Assembly (NCBI GenBank): GCA_029953675.1 | Contig: JAMWBK010000002.1 | Location: 1-64,000, forward strand | DNA length: 64,000 nt | Source: Rhodosorus marinus | Lineage: Eukaryota; Rhodophyta; Stylonematophyceae; Stylonematales; Stylonemataceae | Direction: 5' to 3' | Shown here: positions 1-9,213 of the stretch, piece after piece | Layout: every line of letters starts with the position of its first letter | Numbering within the stretch: the first letter of the stretch is position 1 | The notes under the pieces: model-generated | Database searches by the model: none | What the model was told of the DNA's origin: nothing | The model's input: the letters and a program-made list of their open reading frames with translations, nothing else | Made by a program: the position numbers and the translations under genes

Positions 1-1003
1 CCGTCGCGTCCTCCATAAGGCGAAAAATCGCCGCCTCTCTCAAGCAGCACAGCACATCCCTTTCGACCCCGCTTGCCCCGAGAACTCAACAAACCTGGGA
101 GGTCCTCGAAGCGATGTTCCCGGACGTTCCCGACGCGGTCCAACATCCCCAACTGGAGGAGTGTTTGTCTGCCAGTCTCCATGCTTCTGCACCTCGGCCG
201 GAGTCCCTTATGGGAAGCTCGGCTGGCTTCGGATGAATCGCTACTTGCACTTCTACAACGACTCCCCGCTGGTATAAGCCCTGGCCCGAGTGGCCTTCGG
301 GTAGAGCACCTGCAGGCTCTCGAACACCATGTCCGCCCAGCCATGGTCCGGTTCCTTCGAATGATTATCACGGACCCCGAGAATCTGCCAGAGATCCTAC
401 TCCACAGCCTCCGGAGTAGTCGTATCGTGCCTCTGGCTAAGAACCCCACCTCGGAGTCGAGGACTTCTTCACCCCGCCTACGCCTCATTGGCATTCCCGA
501 GGTGCTGAGCAAGGTTGCTTCACAATGGGTCTTACAGCACGTCGTGCCCCGCGCTCGTGATTTCCTGCTGCCTACTCAACTCGGTGTTGGCGTCTCCGGG
601 GGCTGTGAAGCAGTCCTCCACACGCTCCAGGCTCATCTACACTATGAACCTGACCACATTCTACTGAAAATCGACCTGGAGAACGCGTTTAACCGCATCG
701 ATCGCCGTCTTGCGAAGCGCATCATCGAAGCGCGCTTTCCGGAGTTGCCTCCCCTCTATGTGCTTGGGTATGGTCGTGATTCGGCGGATGGTTCGTACCA
801 CTTCGGCTGGCTTCCTGACGACGGCTCCCCTTCTTCCGCTCGAGACCGCTTCTTATTCCGTACTGGCGTACTGGCGTTCAACAAAGGGATACTCTCGCAC
901 CGGTGCTGCATGCCTTGGCCCTTTCGCCTTTTCTTATGGCGAAGCGCACTCTCTTTCCCCGCATCACGGTGCTCGCGCTCCATGACGACATTAGCGTGCA
1001 CCA
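1..1003 (+). pseudogene. RLE-type non-LTR reverse transcriptase fragment (family E)
   Basis: This is a reverse-transcriptase fragment of an A-clade non-LTR retrotransposon, open to the left of the window. The conserved block PGPSGLRVEHLQ lies near 280-315 and is followed by an RPI-like motif (LRLIGIPEVLSKVASQW), the FSGG-like block GVGVSGGCE and motif A (KIDLENAFNRID). An 8-bp tandem duplication, TACTGGCG at 861-868 and 869-876, shifts the frame just before the QQGD motif. A second indel lies near 205-215, because residues matching the family (TQQTWEVLEAMFPD) are in another frame upstream. After the duplication the remaining frame can be followed to the catalytic motif LHDD near 990. Similarity stops at about 1003, so the thumb and endonuclease are missing. 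It is dead as a coding sequence; its family placement is by eye. Confidence 0.85.
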
Positions 1004-1914
1004 CCAATGAAACCGCACCGAGAGAATAATCGACCACACCCAACCCAAATAGGAAAGGCCCCGCAACACACCCACCCGGAAGACAGAAGTAGTTGCAAAT
1101 GCAAACGACGCACCGCGGAAAATCGAGGGGGAAGGCGTACCAGAGGAAGCGCTTCCCGTAAACGAACACGCTCGCGACCGAAAAAGAAACAAAACCCCGA
1201 AACCATTCGTTCGATCCTCCTCTCCAGCTTTAGCCTCCCAAAGGTCTATAATGAGGCTTCACTAGGCGCTATATCGGTGAAAAGGGGTGAGATAGGGCAT
1301 ATATGGCTTAGAATGGGGGCATATTTCAGGTGTCTATTCGCTACTAGATTGGGACCCCTTCAGTACTGGTGGATCCATAGTGAAAGGCCTGAGCGGGCTC
1401 AGAGGGTGGCTGGTGAGATTGTATTTGCTGGGTCCTTCTTGTTTACTACCGAGGCTCAGATAAAGCTCAGGGAGCTTGGAATCCCCCCACGATGGGTTCT
1501 AATGTGCGTCTACGGCCACATACGTGAGCCTCAGGGGCATGTCAGGTTGCGGCTGGTGATGATTGATTGGATTTGCGATACAGACCCTTTAGATCCATGC
1601 TGAGGACCGTTCTGGGGCTCCAAGGAAGTCAGAGTGGCCTCTGAGGTTGGCTGGTTGAGTTTGATTGAGCTTTGGAAATGGAGCAATGGAGGGATCCAAG
1701 AAAGGGGCCAAGGAGGCTCCGATTTGGGGCTCCAGATGAGTCATTTCAGGTGGCTGGAAAGTGCTTTGAAAAGGGGTCGAAGGAGGTTCAAAATGAGGGC
1801 TCAGATGGGGCTCCAAAGGGGTCAAAATGGGGGCCAAAAGAGGGCTAATTTGGGTCCCAGGAGGCCCTTCAAATGGTGGCTATTGATTGGTAGCAGATGA
1901 TGGTTTTGGGGGCC
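1004..1914. repeat. Non-coding stretch with G-rich imperfect repeats
   Basis: No coding similarity is recognised. At 1199-1213 there is a partial T2 tag (GAAACCATTCGTTCG). From about 1220 the plus strand is G-rich and repetitive, with recurring phrases such as GGGGCTCCA, AAGGGGTC and CAAAATGGGG. The same phrases return at 2230-2510, so both blocks probably derive from one unidentified repeat. Long ORFs here are open only through skewed composition. Confidence 0.4.
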
Positions 1915-2042
1915 TTGTTTCCTGCTGTGGCGCATGAATGCCGCTTTGATGTTGGAGGCGCGAGTACTTCGCCGCGCTTAGTCTTTTTTTCTCCTCGGGG
2001 TTTTTTTTTTCAGCCTTCGATTAAACCATTCGTTCGCTCGTT
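1915..2042 (+). mobile_element. B1 retrotransposon, 3'-terminal fragment
   Basis: A 5'-truncated B1 copy retaining only the last codons and the 3' UTR. It matches the B1 copy ending near 26914: the C-terminal residues LLWRMNAALMLEARVLRRA, a stop, a T-run, a CCTCGGGG block, a second T-run, CAGCC, and the terminal T2 sequence TTAAACCATTCGTTCG. It is embedded in the G-rich repeat. Confidence 0.85.
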
Positions 2043-2045
2043 CGT

Positions 2046-2830
2046 TCCAGGTTTCTGTCGATCAGGGGTCAATTTCCGGACATTTTTGCAAGTTTAGCAC
2101 TGAACAGCCTTTTCACGTTCACGACTAAAACGTTGGGACCTGTGTAGGTACCGAACGAATGGTTTAAAAAGGTACCGGGGCAAATCGCAATTTAGTACTG
2201 TACAGCCCTTTTTTTTGTACACGGGGTTTCTCAACGGTTTTTCGAGGTCCAAGGGGTCAAAATGGGGTCCAAAATGGCTTCGAGATTGGGTGGCTGGTGA
2301 GTGGTTTTTGAAGGTCTATTTTGAGGGCTCAGAGGGGTCCTTTTTGGGGGTCCTCAGGGGTCCGATTTGGCGCTCCAAAGGGGTCTCAAAGAAGGCTCCA
2401 AGGAGGCTCCAAGAAGGGGCTCAGATCGAGATCTCAGAGGTCGCAGGAGACCGTTCGAGGCTCCAGATTTTCGAAGGAGGGGGCGGGGCTGAATGGGGTG
2501 GCTGGTTGTGAGCTTTCGTTGACGCTCTTTGGATCGAAAGGGGCAAAATGAGGGGATGTGGCTAGGTAAATATTGCTTCGCAGGGTTCACTACTGATTCA
2601 GATTTGTTCACTACTAAAGTCTTCAGAAGAGGGCACATTTATTGCGAAAACAAGCGGGTTTACCCGGTACCTACACGGCTTTTTCAACGACTTTTATGTC
2701 TATGCTGAGCAACGTTCACTACTAAAGTTGACCAATCAGCGCCATATTGGGCGAAAAGGGGGCGAAGAGGAGGGCTGGTTTAGGGCTAGATATACCTAGC
2801 ACTACATGTAGGGTATATAAAATGCTACCC
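2046..2830. repeat. G-rich repeat region, second block
   Basis: This continues the unidentified repeat after the B1 fragment. GGGGTCAAAATGGGG-type phrases recur at 2230-2500. A 17-bp T2-like micro-insertion lies at 2153-2169. The sequence GTGTAGGTACCGGG, which surrounds that insertion site, also occurs uninterrupted in the opposite orientation at 2663-2676. No gene is supported. Confidence 0.4.
2146..2176 (-). mobile_element. T2 micro-insertion with 7-bp duplication
   Basis: Seventeen bases (GAACGAATGGTTTAAAA), the reverse complement of the B1 3' terminus, lie between two copies of AGGTACC (2146-2152 and 2170-2176). The uninterrupted sequence at 2663-2676 (reverse strand) looks like an empty site. 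It reads as an ultra-short retrotransposition product with a 7-bp target-site duplication. Confidence 0.6.
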
Positions 2831-2835
2831 ATTCT

Positions 2836-3477
2836 ATGAGTCAGGGTCAGGGGGGTCATCACTGCCCAACATCAACTGGACTGTGGCAACGTAGGCACGA
2901 CGAAATCTGCAGAGAGCTGGCACGGTGGCTGACGAACGAATGGTTTAATCGGAGGCTGAAAAAAAAAACCCCGAGGGGGTTAAGGCGATGGAACTTCATG
3001 GACGTAGAGCAAGAACCTGAGGGGTACTTCGAGAACTACGGACTGCGACCTGATGTCGTTGCTAGGCATCCGAGGACCAAACAAAGGTATGCGCTGGATG
3101 TGACGGTGGTGTCACCATTACAGGGAAAATATTTGCGTCGGAGCCCAGATGATAGCGGATACGCGGCGAGAGCTGCGGAGAAGTGGAAAATCGCTCACTA
3201 CAAAGAAGCGATGGTGATGGAGAAACCGGATGATAAGTTCATCCCGATAGCAATAGAGACGTTTGGGCGTACGGGGCAAATGGCACAGGAGTTCCTCCGG
3301 GACAGCTGCAAGCACTTACTGCACAGGAGTGAGGAGCTGAGAGACGTGAGATCGCAGATAAACCGGCAACTATGGCGAGGTAACGCAGAGATAGCATTAG
3401 GCGCTTTGCGCGTGGACCAGTTGGAGAATCCGCTGGTGCCTGTTTTTTCTTTTGAACGTAGCATGAGACCCCGGTAG
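2836..3477 (+). pseudogene. Restriction-like endonuclease domain of family A ORF2 (partial)
   Basis: The open frame encodes the C-terminal endonuclease of a non-LTR retrotransposon. Such domains nick the target DNA to prime reverse transcription. The PD-(D/E)XK-type signature is visible as LRPDVVARHP followed by YALDVTVVSPLQ. The frame ends at FERSMRPR with a TAG stop inside the 3' hairpin. Residues TNEWFNRRLKKKTPRGL (17 aa, near 2932-2982) are absent from other family copies; they come from an in-frame 51-bp insertion of the B1 3' end in antisense. The upstream RT is missing, so this is a remnant. The first residues, before about 2858, are not family sequence. Confidence 0.85.
2932..2982 (-). 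mobile_element. B1 3'-end fragment inserted in antisense
   Basis: A 51-bp piece matching the reverse complement of the B1 3' UTR: T2 (CGAACGAATGGTTTAA), CGGAGGCTG, an A-run and CCCCGAGGGG. It splits the family A codons for ARWL and RRWNF, which are contiguous in the copy at 45129-46481. It preserves the reading frame. Confidence 0.85.
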
Positions 3478-3483
3478 CGGGGT
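3468..3483 (+). promoter_or_regulatory. Conserved stop-codon hairpin of A-clade elements
   Basis: ACCCCG pairs with CGGGGT around a GTAG loop that contains the ORF2 stop codon TAG. The same hairpin is in every A copy (for example near 20261, 22855, and on the minus strand near 15550, 36585, 45130 and 50065). Families C and D have base-changed but still paired versions. It is probably a 3' RNA structure recognised by the element's own reverse transcriptase. Confidence 0.6.
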
Positions 3484-3557
3484 TCCAGTAAGTTTCTCCC
3501 TAGATAGGATTAGACATAGTGTTGCGCTGCAGTAGGCAGCTGCCCACTAAAGCTTAC

Positions 3558-3580
3558 GGTTACGTTAGTCTGGGGTTACG
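3558..3580 (+). repeat. T1 junction tag
   Basis: GTTACGTTAGTCTGGGGTTA lies exactly between the 3' end of one A copy and the 5'-truncated start of the next. Other clear or partial plus-strand copies are at 16511-16526, 16924-16934, 19152-19166, 20037-20056, 20351-20370, 22946-22959, 29127-29146, 37204-37231, 58194-58211, 58382-58398, 58413-58431 and 63245-63259. Minus-strand copies are at 16181-16205, 29764-29776, 30131-30145, 36898-36917, 45020-45046 and 50491-50514. Confidence 0.85.
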
Positions 3581-6500
3581 CATCAACTGCTCAAAAGAAC
3601 TTCAATCAGTGACAGGACGTCTGAATGAGCTCGCCAAAAAACCGCATATGTGGCAAGACGGACGAGCCACTACGACCCCGCCTCAACCCCCCGCAGCAGC
3701 ACCCGCGGACGGCCGCGGTCAATCAACATGCGGCAGAACCCATCATCAATCAACTTGCGGAGGGGACAGGTGTCCTTGCCTCACTGGACTATGCCACGGC
3801 CTTCCCTGTTGCCGGTACCAGCAGCACACGGCCAACGTACGCTCAGAGGACTGTCCAAAGTACTCCAGCTCGAGAATCAGAGGCTCAACTCCGACCAGCC
3901 GGGCGCCCGGGCCCACAGAGCCAGCAGGCAGCGCTGCGACAGTTGCACGCCACTGTGGGAGGGTCCTCCTGGGGACCTGAGACCAAGCCGGTACTGGCGA
4001 CCCTGAGGAATGTAAGACCGCCACGGTTGGACGAGGTAGCCCCATCGGATTTCACTACGGTTCTTTGCAGAGCCTTGGGGATTCCGAGCTCTTATGTAGC
4101 GCACGTGGACTTCATCGCTTCCCACGCGTGCTTACTCTCACATCCGGACGCGATTCCGATTCTACAAAGCGCCATCTCTCGGGGCGTTTTCAGGACGGGC
4201 ATCTTCGGTTCGTTCACCCAGAGACACCCCGATCGGCAAGTGACTCTCTACACGGGCCAGGCACTGGACACAGACAACCTGTTGGGCTATAATGAACGTC
4301 AGCTCATTGCCCCAGCGAATATCGGGGCTCAGACCCTGAAACGGGCGATTGAACAGACTATCCGGATCCGCGCGCGGCTTCGCAAAAGGCAACTCTCGTT
4401 CAACACACTCGCAGCGATACACGAGTACCTGGAGAGCAGGCTCGGAACCCTACAAGCCACACAACGTACTCAAACGGTACCCGGGGAGAGCGCGGAACCC
4501 CCAGCGCCTGCCGCCGCCACGAGCGCAGACCCTGAAGCCTCGTCCCTCACAGGAGACGCACAGGCAGCCCGTGGGACAGTCGACGCTCCGGGTAATCCCT
4601 TAGAGACTTCCCAAGTACCTGAAGAACCAGCTGCCGAGGATAACCCTCACGCAGAGCTCCTCTGAACCTCCCCGAGCCTCCTCAACACAAGCGGTCGCGA
4701 GTAACCACTGATGGCACAGGCCAGGATACCGAGATGATTCTCGCAGCCCCAGAAGCACCTCAGCGAGATACACATGCCCAGACCCACTCCGCAGCCCACG
4801 ATAATGCGATGGACATCCAGACCAGTCAGGAAGACACAACCCAATAATGCCGAGCCGACATAGGGGAATCAAACGCAGACGGGAAGAACCTCTTTTCTTC
4901 TCCAAGCGACAGGACTGGATTGAACGCTGGAATGTTTTCGTTAACGATATCACGGACAGAGGAAGGTTGTGGACTCGCCTCGCACACTGCCCCGTCCCTA
5001 CTCGACGCTTCGTACCTCGCGCACACGTCAACGACTGGAGCAGACTCCTTCGGGTCGCCCTGGAGCTGACAATGGACCGCGGCGCACCAGTGAATGCTAG
5101 CCTCTTCCTCTCCGGGCTCCCAGGATTGGTTCTCGGGTACACTGCTCTTCCAATCGGCACGCAGTTCACGCACGTACTCGAAGGCGAGTTTCACACGGTC
5201 TGGACTGCGCTCGAGGAATATGCCTCCAACCAGACCCTTCGTACTGCCCTAAGCGGACCTGAAATAGACCAGAAACAGGCGCAAAGGCGGCGAAAACAGG
5301 CCCTGAAATTGGCACATCTCGGACGCCTCTCACACGCGGCCCGCAGACTGCAGGCCACCGAACTGGCTCCATTTACCAACGCTACGTGGCAACAACTGGA
5401 GGAACTCTTTCCGGACCAGACGGAGTGCTCCCTACCGGTGGATGTCGATCAAGCCCTACAAAACCTGCTCTCCAAGGACACCGATAATCTCCGGAGAAGA
5501 TGGAATGCCCGACTAGCAGCAGACGAAGGTATCCTCGCGATAATAGCCCGGCTTCCCCAAGGTACTAGCCCCGGGCCTAGCGGACTCCGAGCAGAACACC
5601 TGCAGGGAGCCACCCAGAACGTCCAAGTGGCTCTAGTCCGCGTTCTCCGGCAACTTGCTACGGCACCAGAGAAGTTTCCACCCCAGATGACCCGGGCAAT
5701 GCGTAGCAGCAGACTACTGCCGTTTGAAAAACCCACGAGCAACACAACCGTTGCAGCGAGACCTGGCATCCGGCCGATCGGAGTCCCCGAAGTCCTCCGA
5801 AAGGTGGCCACACAGTGGATCCTTCGTTCGGTCACCGACCGCGTTAAGGAACTGCTCATACCTCTACAACTGGGCATCGGAGTTAGCGGTGGTTGTGAAC
5901 GATCACTACACGCGATCCAGGCACAGCTCTCGTGCGAACCTGACGCCGTCGTCTTACGGCTCGACCTGGAGAACGCGTTCAACCGCATTGACCGCCGCAT
6001 CGCAAAGCAAATCCTGGACCACCATTTCCCCGAGCTGAAAGCCGTGTACCGGCTTGGCTACGGAAACGACAGCACGGAAGCTCCTACACTCTTCGGATGG
6101 CGTGATAACCACGATGCAGACCAAGACGACACCCACCGCTTGACACTTCGGGCCAGAACGGGAGTTCAACAGGGAGATCCCCTAGGACCGATCCTACATG
6201 CGCTCTCCCTGGCGCCTTTCTTGGAAGCATTGCACAACAAAGCACCTAATTTAACCATTGTGGCAATCCATGACGATATCACCATCGTAGGGCAGCTACC
6301 ACTACTGAAAGACGTACTACACTGGGGACAGGCACTACTACCCTCACTCGGAGCCCGACTGCAGCTTGCCAAGTGCACATTGTACGGCACCTCGATGACC
6401 ACGCCACGACTGGTCAGCCGCGAGATCCCTGGCGTCACGACGACGCGAGACGGAGTTACAATCCATTCCATTCCGATTGGAACTCGCGCTTACATCCAAA

Positions 6501-6846
6501 GCGAGTGCCGGCGGCTACAAAACAACCACGAGAAACTATTTAAGGAGATAGTGCACCTGCCCCCTGAAGAACTGACTACGAAACTGGCCCTCTTCCGTTA
6601 TTGTTCTGAACCCCGCCTGGACTACTTTCTACGCTGCCTCGCCTGCCCCTTTGGAAGAACACTTGCACGGGAAGCGGACGCCCTGACGCGTTATCACCTA
6701 GATACACTATTTGGAGGCCTCACTACTACGACCATCGAGGACCCTGACTACGAAAAATCTACGCTAGACCAGATAGCACTCCCCTGTCGCTGGGGAGGAC
6801 TGGGCTTTGCTACGAGACAGCGGATCCAGCCCATCGCCTTCTACTG
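3581..6846 (+). mobile_element. Family A non-LTR element, truncated at both ends
   Basis: The copy starts within ORF1 at CATCAACTGCTC (compare 20816) and ends abruptly within ORF2 at about 6846, where a B2 element begins in the opposite orientation. It retains most of ORF1 and the full RT domain but no endonuclease and no 3' UTR. T1 precedes it directly. Confidence 0.9.
3602..4665 (+). pseudogene. Family A ORF1 protein (frameshifted)
   Basis: ORF1 of family A, comparable to 20576-22082. The role is unproven; ORF1 proteins of non-LTR elements usually bind the element RNA, but no zinc finger or RRM is evident here. The C-terminal half is rich in Pro, Ala and Glu. One extra C in the C-run at about 3690 shifts the frame between TGRLNELAKKPHMWQDG and QQHPRTAAVNQ. 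A one-base deletion at about 4664 causes a premature stop after HAELL, about 180 bp before the usual UAAUG junction at 4845-4849. The 5' part is missing. Confidence 0.8.
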
Positions 6847-6862
6847 GACTTTACTAGCATAG
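4847..6862 (+). CDS. Family A ORF2: reverse transcriptase (C-terminally truncated)
   Basis: This frame copies element RNA into DNA at the target. It starts at the ATG of a TAATG overlap with ORF1 (4845-4849). Visible RT landmarks are SPGPSGLRAEHLQ (near 5567), RPIGVPEVLRKVATQW, the block IGVSGGCERSLHAIQAQ, motif A RLDLENAFNRIDRR (near 5960), motif B TGVQQGDPLGP (near 6160) and motif C AIHDDITIVG (near 6265). A HxxxLFGGL thumb region and the block LPCRWGGLGFATR follow. The frame is uninterrupted for 671 codons, but the last few residues come from an adjoining B2 element and the endonuclease is lost, so the product should be inactive in target cleavage. Confidence 0.85.
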   Translation: MPSRHRGIKRRREEPLFFSKRQDWIERWNVFVNDITDRGRLWTRLAHCPVPTRRFVPRAHVNDWSRLLRVALELTMDRGAPVNASLFLSGLPGLVLGYTALPIGTQFTHVLEGEFHTVWTALEEYASNQTLRTALSGPEIDQKQAQRRRKQALKLAHLGRLSHAARRLQATELAPFTNATWQQLEELFPDQTECSLPVDVDQALQNLLSKDTDNLRRRWNARLAADEGILAIIARLPQGTSPGPSGLRAEHLQGATQNVQVALVRVLRQLATAPEKFPPQMTRAMRSSRLLPFEKPTSNTTVAARPGIRPIGVPEVLRKVATQWILRSVTDRVKELLIPLQLGIGVSGGCERSLHAIQAQLSCEPDAVVLRLDLENAFNRIDRRIAKQILDHHFPELKAVYRLGYGNDSTEAPTLFGWRDNHDADQDDTHRLTLRARTGVQQGDPLGPILHALSLAPFLEALHNKAPNLTIVAIHDDITIVGQLPLLKDVLHWGQALLPSLGARLQLAKCTLYGTSMTTPRLVSREIPGVTTTRDGVTIHSIPIGTRAYIQSECRRLQNNHEKLFKEIVHLPPEELTTKLALFRYCSEPRLDYFLRCLACPFGRTLAREADALTRYHLDTLFGGLTTTTIEDPDYEKSTLDQIALPCRWGGLGFATRQRIQPIAFYWTLLA

Positions 6863-7791
6863 CCTGAAGCGCTACGCAAGGCGTGAAGATGAACTAATAA
6901 CTAGGGAGGCAAGCATGCAACCCCAGGCGCCGATGGCGCGCCTCGGAAAGCATGTCGCTGGAATATCGCCAAAGGGAGACACTTAAACGCCTCAAGAGCG
7001 CCAAATATTCAGTAGGATGCTCAGCAAAACATTTCCGCAACCACTCTAAACCCGACTTATCCACGTGACCAAAGCTTTCCACAATGAATGGCTGGAACCG
7101 GTGAGAGCGACCCTCAGCGCAAGGCAGACTGGCCATGCTCTCAGCATACCGTCGTTCCTTAACTCTTCGAAGGGCTGAAGCCGCGGCCCCCCGGCGGCGG
7201 GCGGCTGCGGTGAGGTGGGCGCTGGCCACGGGGCAGGTAATCGCAAGGTCCACATATGTTGAGCGTCTGGCAGCAGCGTCGGAGACGAGGAGATCGGCTA
7301 TACAACGGGGCGGTGCAGAGTCCGAGATGGATCTGGGCAGTTCCGACTCAACCTCAACCGTATGCCCTATCCGAGTCAAAGATTCGCTGAGGATGTACTT
7401 GAGGCGAGTGTGACGCCTCGTACGGAGACCTCGCAACAGTCCGCAGGAACCCAGGAAGTGGTAGCCACAAGCGTCAATCCGGCTCTCACATCCCTGACAG
7501 AAAGACGGCCGATTAGAGTGCCACGGAGCCTGTGGCAAACCGAGATAGATCCGTGCGGCAGAACGGAACTGGAAAGCATCGAGACGATGACTCAATGACG
7601 ACGGTAGAGTGGTTAACCACAAGTGCGAGAGGTGGCCTCCCATGCCGCGGAGACGAGCGGCAGTGGTAGGCGGCGTGAGAGGAGAATTGAGCATGACTGT
7701 GTGAGCGGCACTGTGTTGGCCCCAGGTGAGGCTATGTTGAATCACATCAGTGCGGGAGCTCCACAATCGGCTCAAACCCGGGTAGTCTGTA
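6847..7791 (-). mobile_element. B2 non-LTR element, 5'-truncated copy 1
   Basis: The 3' terminus is at the left border (on the minus strand ...GCTATGCTAGTAAAGTCCA), identical to the ends of two other copies at 23238 and 27886. It carries the C-terminal endonuclease part of the B2 ORF and stops at about 7791, where the sequence turns into an A-clade fragment. Confidence 0.85.
6894..7775 (-). pseudogene. B2 ORF, C-terminal restriction-like endonuclease part
   Basis: The frame carries a CCHC zinc-knuckle (CQGCESRIDACGYHFLGSC, spacing C-x2-C-x8-H-x4-C) typical of R2-like elements. It is followed by RRHTRLKYILSE and the endonuclease residues IADLLVS and STYVDLAITCPVA, the expected D...D pair of a PD-(D/E)XK fold. 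The end is RHRRLGLHACLPSY. The RT domain is lost through 5' truncation, so this is a remnant. Copies 2 and 3 are nearly identical here, implying fairly recent amplification. Confidence 0.85.
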
Positions 7792-8390
7792 GTCTACTCG
7801 GCCTGGTGCTAGACCTTCAAAGGTAATAACGGGCAATGGCCATATGTCACCAGGGTCGAAGAACAATCCTCTTCGAAAGTGCATGCAGCAACACACGCAC
7901 TGAGGAGAATCCAAAGGTCAACAGCACAGCTTCCCGACCAGATTTGCGAGTCTGCAGCAGCAACACAACGCAGACTGCGACCCGAGGCCCCAGAGCGAAT
8001 CAAGAATTTGGCCACCCTGAAGCCGAGAACCTAACCCGCCCCGGAGCGAATCAAGAATTTGGCCACCCTGAAGCCGAGAACCGAACTCGCCCCAGGAGCA
8101 GAAGAAGCCGATCCCCCAGCTTGGAAACATGGTTCCATTCAACAAACCCTCTCCAGAGAGGCACACCATGCAGCTTTCCAAAGACTGGTTTCGCACGGGC
8201 AAATTTCGGCTGAAGATCGGGCCAGAATTCGGTCCGCAGCCGGAGCTGGCTCAGGAGTGTGGTTACGGGAAATGCCGACGCTCGCGCCGAAAAAAATGAG
8301 TACCGCCGAACTGCAAGTGAATGTAAGACAGCTGTTGGGCTTGCCGATACCGGGAATACGGACGTCGGGGAAATCTACTAGTTGTGGTAG
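7792..8390 (+). pseudogene. A-clade ORF2 fragment (thumb to zinc-knuckle)
   Basis: A diverged A-clade fragment reading STAQLPDQICESAAATQRRL, then GSIQQTLSREAHHAAFQRLV, RARIRSAAGAGSGVWLRE and LQVNVRQLLGLPIPGIRT. These match the region upstream of the endonuclease in 45129-46481. A 51-bp unit (GAGCGAATCAAGAATTTGGC...) is tandemly duplicated near 7994-8095, adding 17 codons in frame. Similarity ends near 8390, before the CCHC motif. Confidence 0.75.
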
Positions 8391-8700
8391 TTCGGCTGGC
8401 GGGGATTCGGTGGATCCGCTCGCTATCAAGCCGAGCCCCCCCGAGGCCTCGGGTGTTCGGCGTCGCGTTGCCGGCTCTTTGGCGGCTGCTTATGCGTCCC
8501 TCTCCTCTCCGCGTCTCCCTCCGCCCAAGCGTCCTCTTTTGAGGCCAGGGGCGGGGGACAATTCTTCTCCTTCCCACCCTGATTCTCATCCCAATGACGC
8601 TTCCTCCGAAGTGAGGGAGCAGGATATCCGAGTCCCTGCGGGATCCTTGCGAGCTCCCTGCTTTTTTCACTCTTCCGGGTAGTTTTTGAGGACTGGCGTT
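8391..8700 (+). other. Unidentified hydrophilic open stretch
   Basis: The preceding frame stays open to a stop at 8682 and encodes a Pro/Ser/Arg-rich, low-complexity sequence (for example SLSSPRLPPPKRPLLRPGAG). I do not recognise it. It could be the N-terminal region of a B-clade ORF or chance. Confidence 0.3.
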
Positions 8701-9190
8701 CTAGCGCGTTTCCCTTCCCCAGGCTAACCTAAGGCATCGAGACGGTGACCCGGCGACGAAGGCAGAGTGGCTAACCACAGGTGCCAGAGATGGCCTCACA
8801 TGCCGCGGTGGCGAGCGGCGGTGGCAGGCGGTGTGAAGTGAGAGTTGAGCAAGATTGCGTGAGCGGCACTGTGTCACTCGAAACTCGAATTTTCCAGGTG
8901 GTCAAAGCCTTTCACAATGAACGGCTGAAACCCGTGAGAAACGAGCCGCAATGCAGGGAAGGCTGGACAGGTTCTCAGCGTACCGTCACTCCTTCACTCG
9001 GCGGAGCTGCCCCTGCCCCTTTCGGCGGAGGGCGGCAGAGCTCAGATGGGCGATTACCACAGGGCATGTGACAGCATGGTCCCATAGGCATATGCTGAGC
9101 ACCCTGTTTCTGCTTCGGAGACCAGAATCCACGACGCAGCGGGAGGTCGCTGGTTGTTTTTTTTTTTATTAGTGGCTCGAGTCTTCCGCG
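8701..9190 (-). mobile_element. Diverged and rearranged B2-related fragments
   Basis: Plus-strand 8729-8877 resembles B2 sequence at 7585-7725, and 8878-9160 resembles 7050-7290. The two blocks are therefore in swapped order relative to an intact B2 copy. All reading frames are broken. A T-run (9158-9168) follows. The fragment lies directly downstream of the 3' end of secreted gene 1. Confidence 0.65.
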
Positions 9191-9213
9191 GCTAGGTGCG
9201 GTACGTGCAATGT

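Larger units (their letters stand above)
2858..3557 (+). mobile_element. Family A non-LTR element, 5'-truncated (endonuclease domain and 3' UTR)
   Basis: A truncated copy of family A. It starts inside the zinc-knuckle/endonuclease junction (HHCPTSTGLWQRRHDEIC, compare 45129-46481), covers the restriction-like endonuclease and ends with the conserved A 3' UTR. A stop-codon hairpin (3468-3483) is followed by CTGCAGTAGGCAGCTGCCC and the end TAAAGCTTACGGTTACG. T1 follows at 3558-3580, then the next A copy. Confidence 0.9.

Noticed and set aside
1007-1603. 198-residue open frame as a gene
   Set aside because: Basic, low-complexity translation spanning the end of an RT fragment and the start of the G-rich repeat, with no motif or context.
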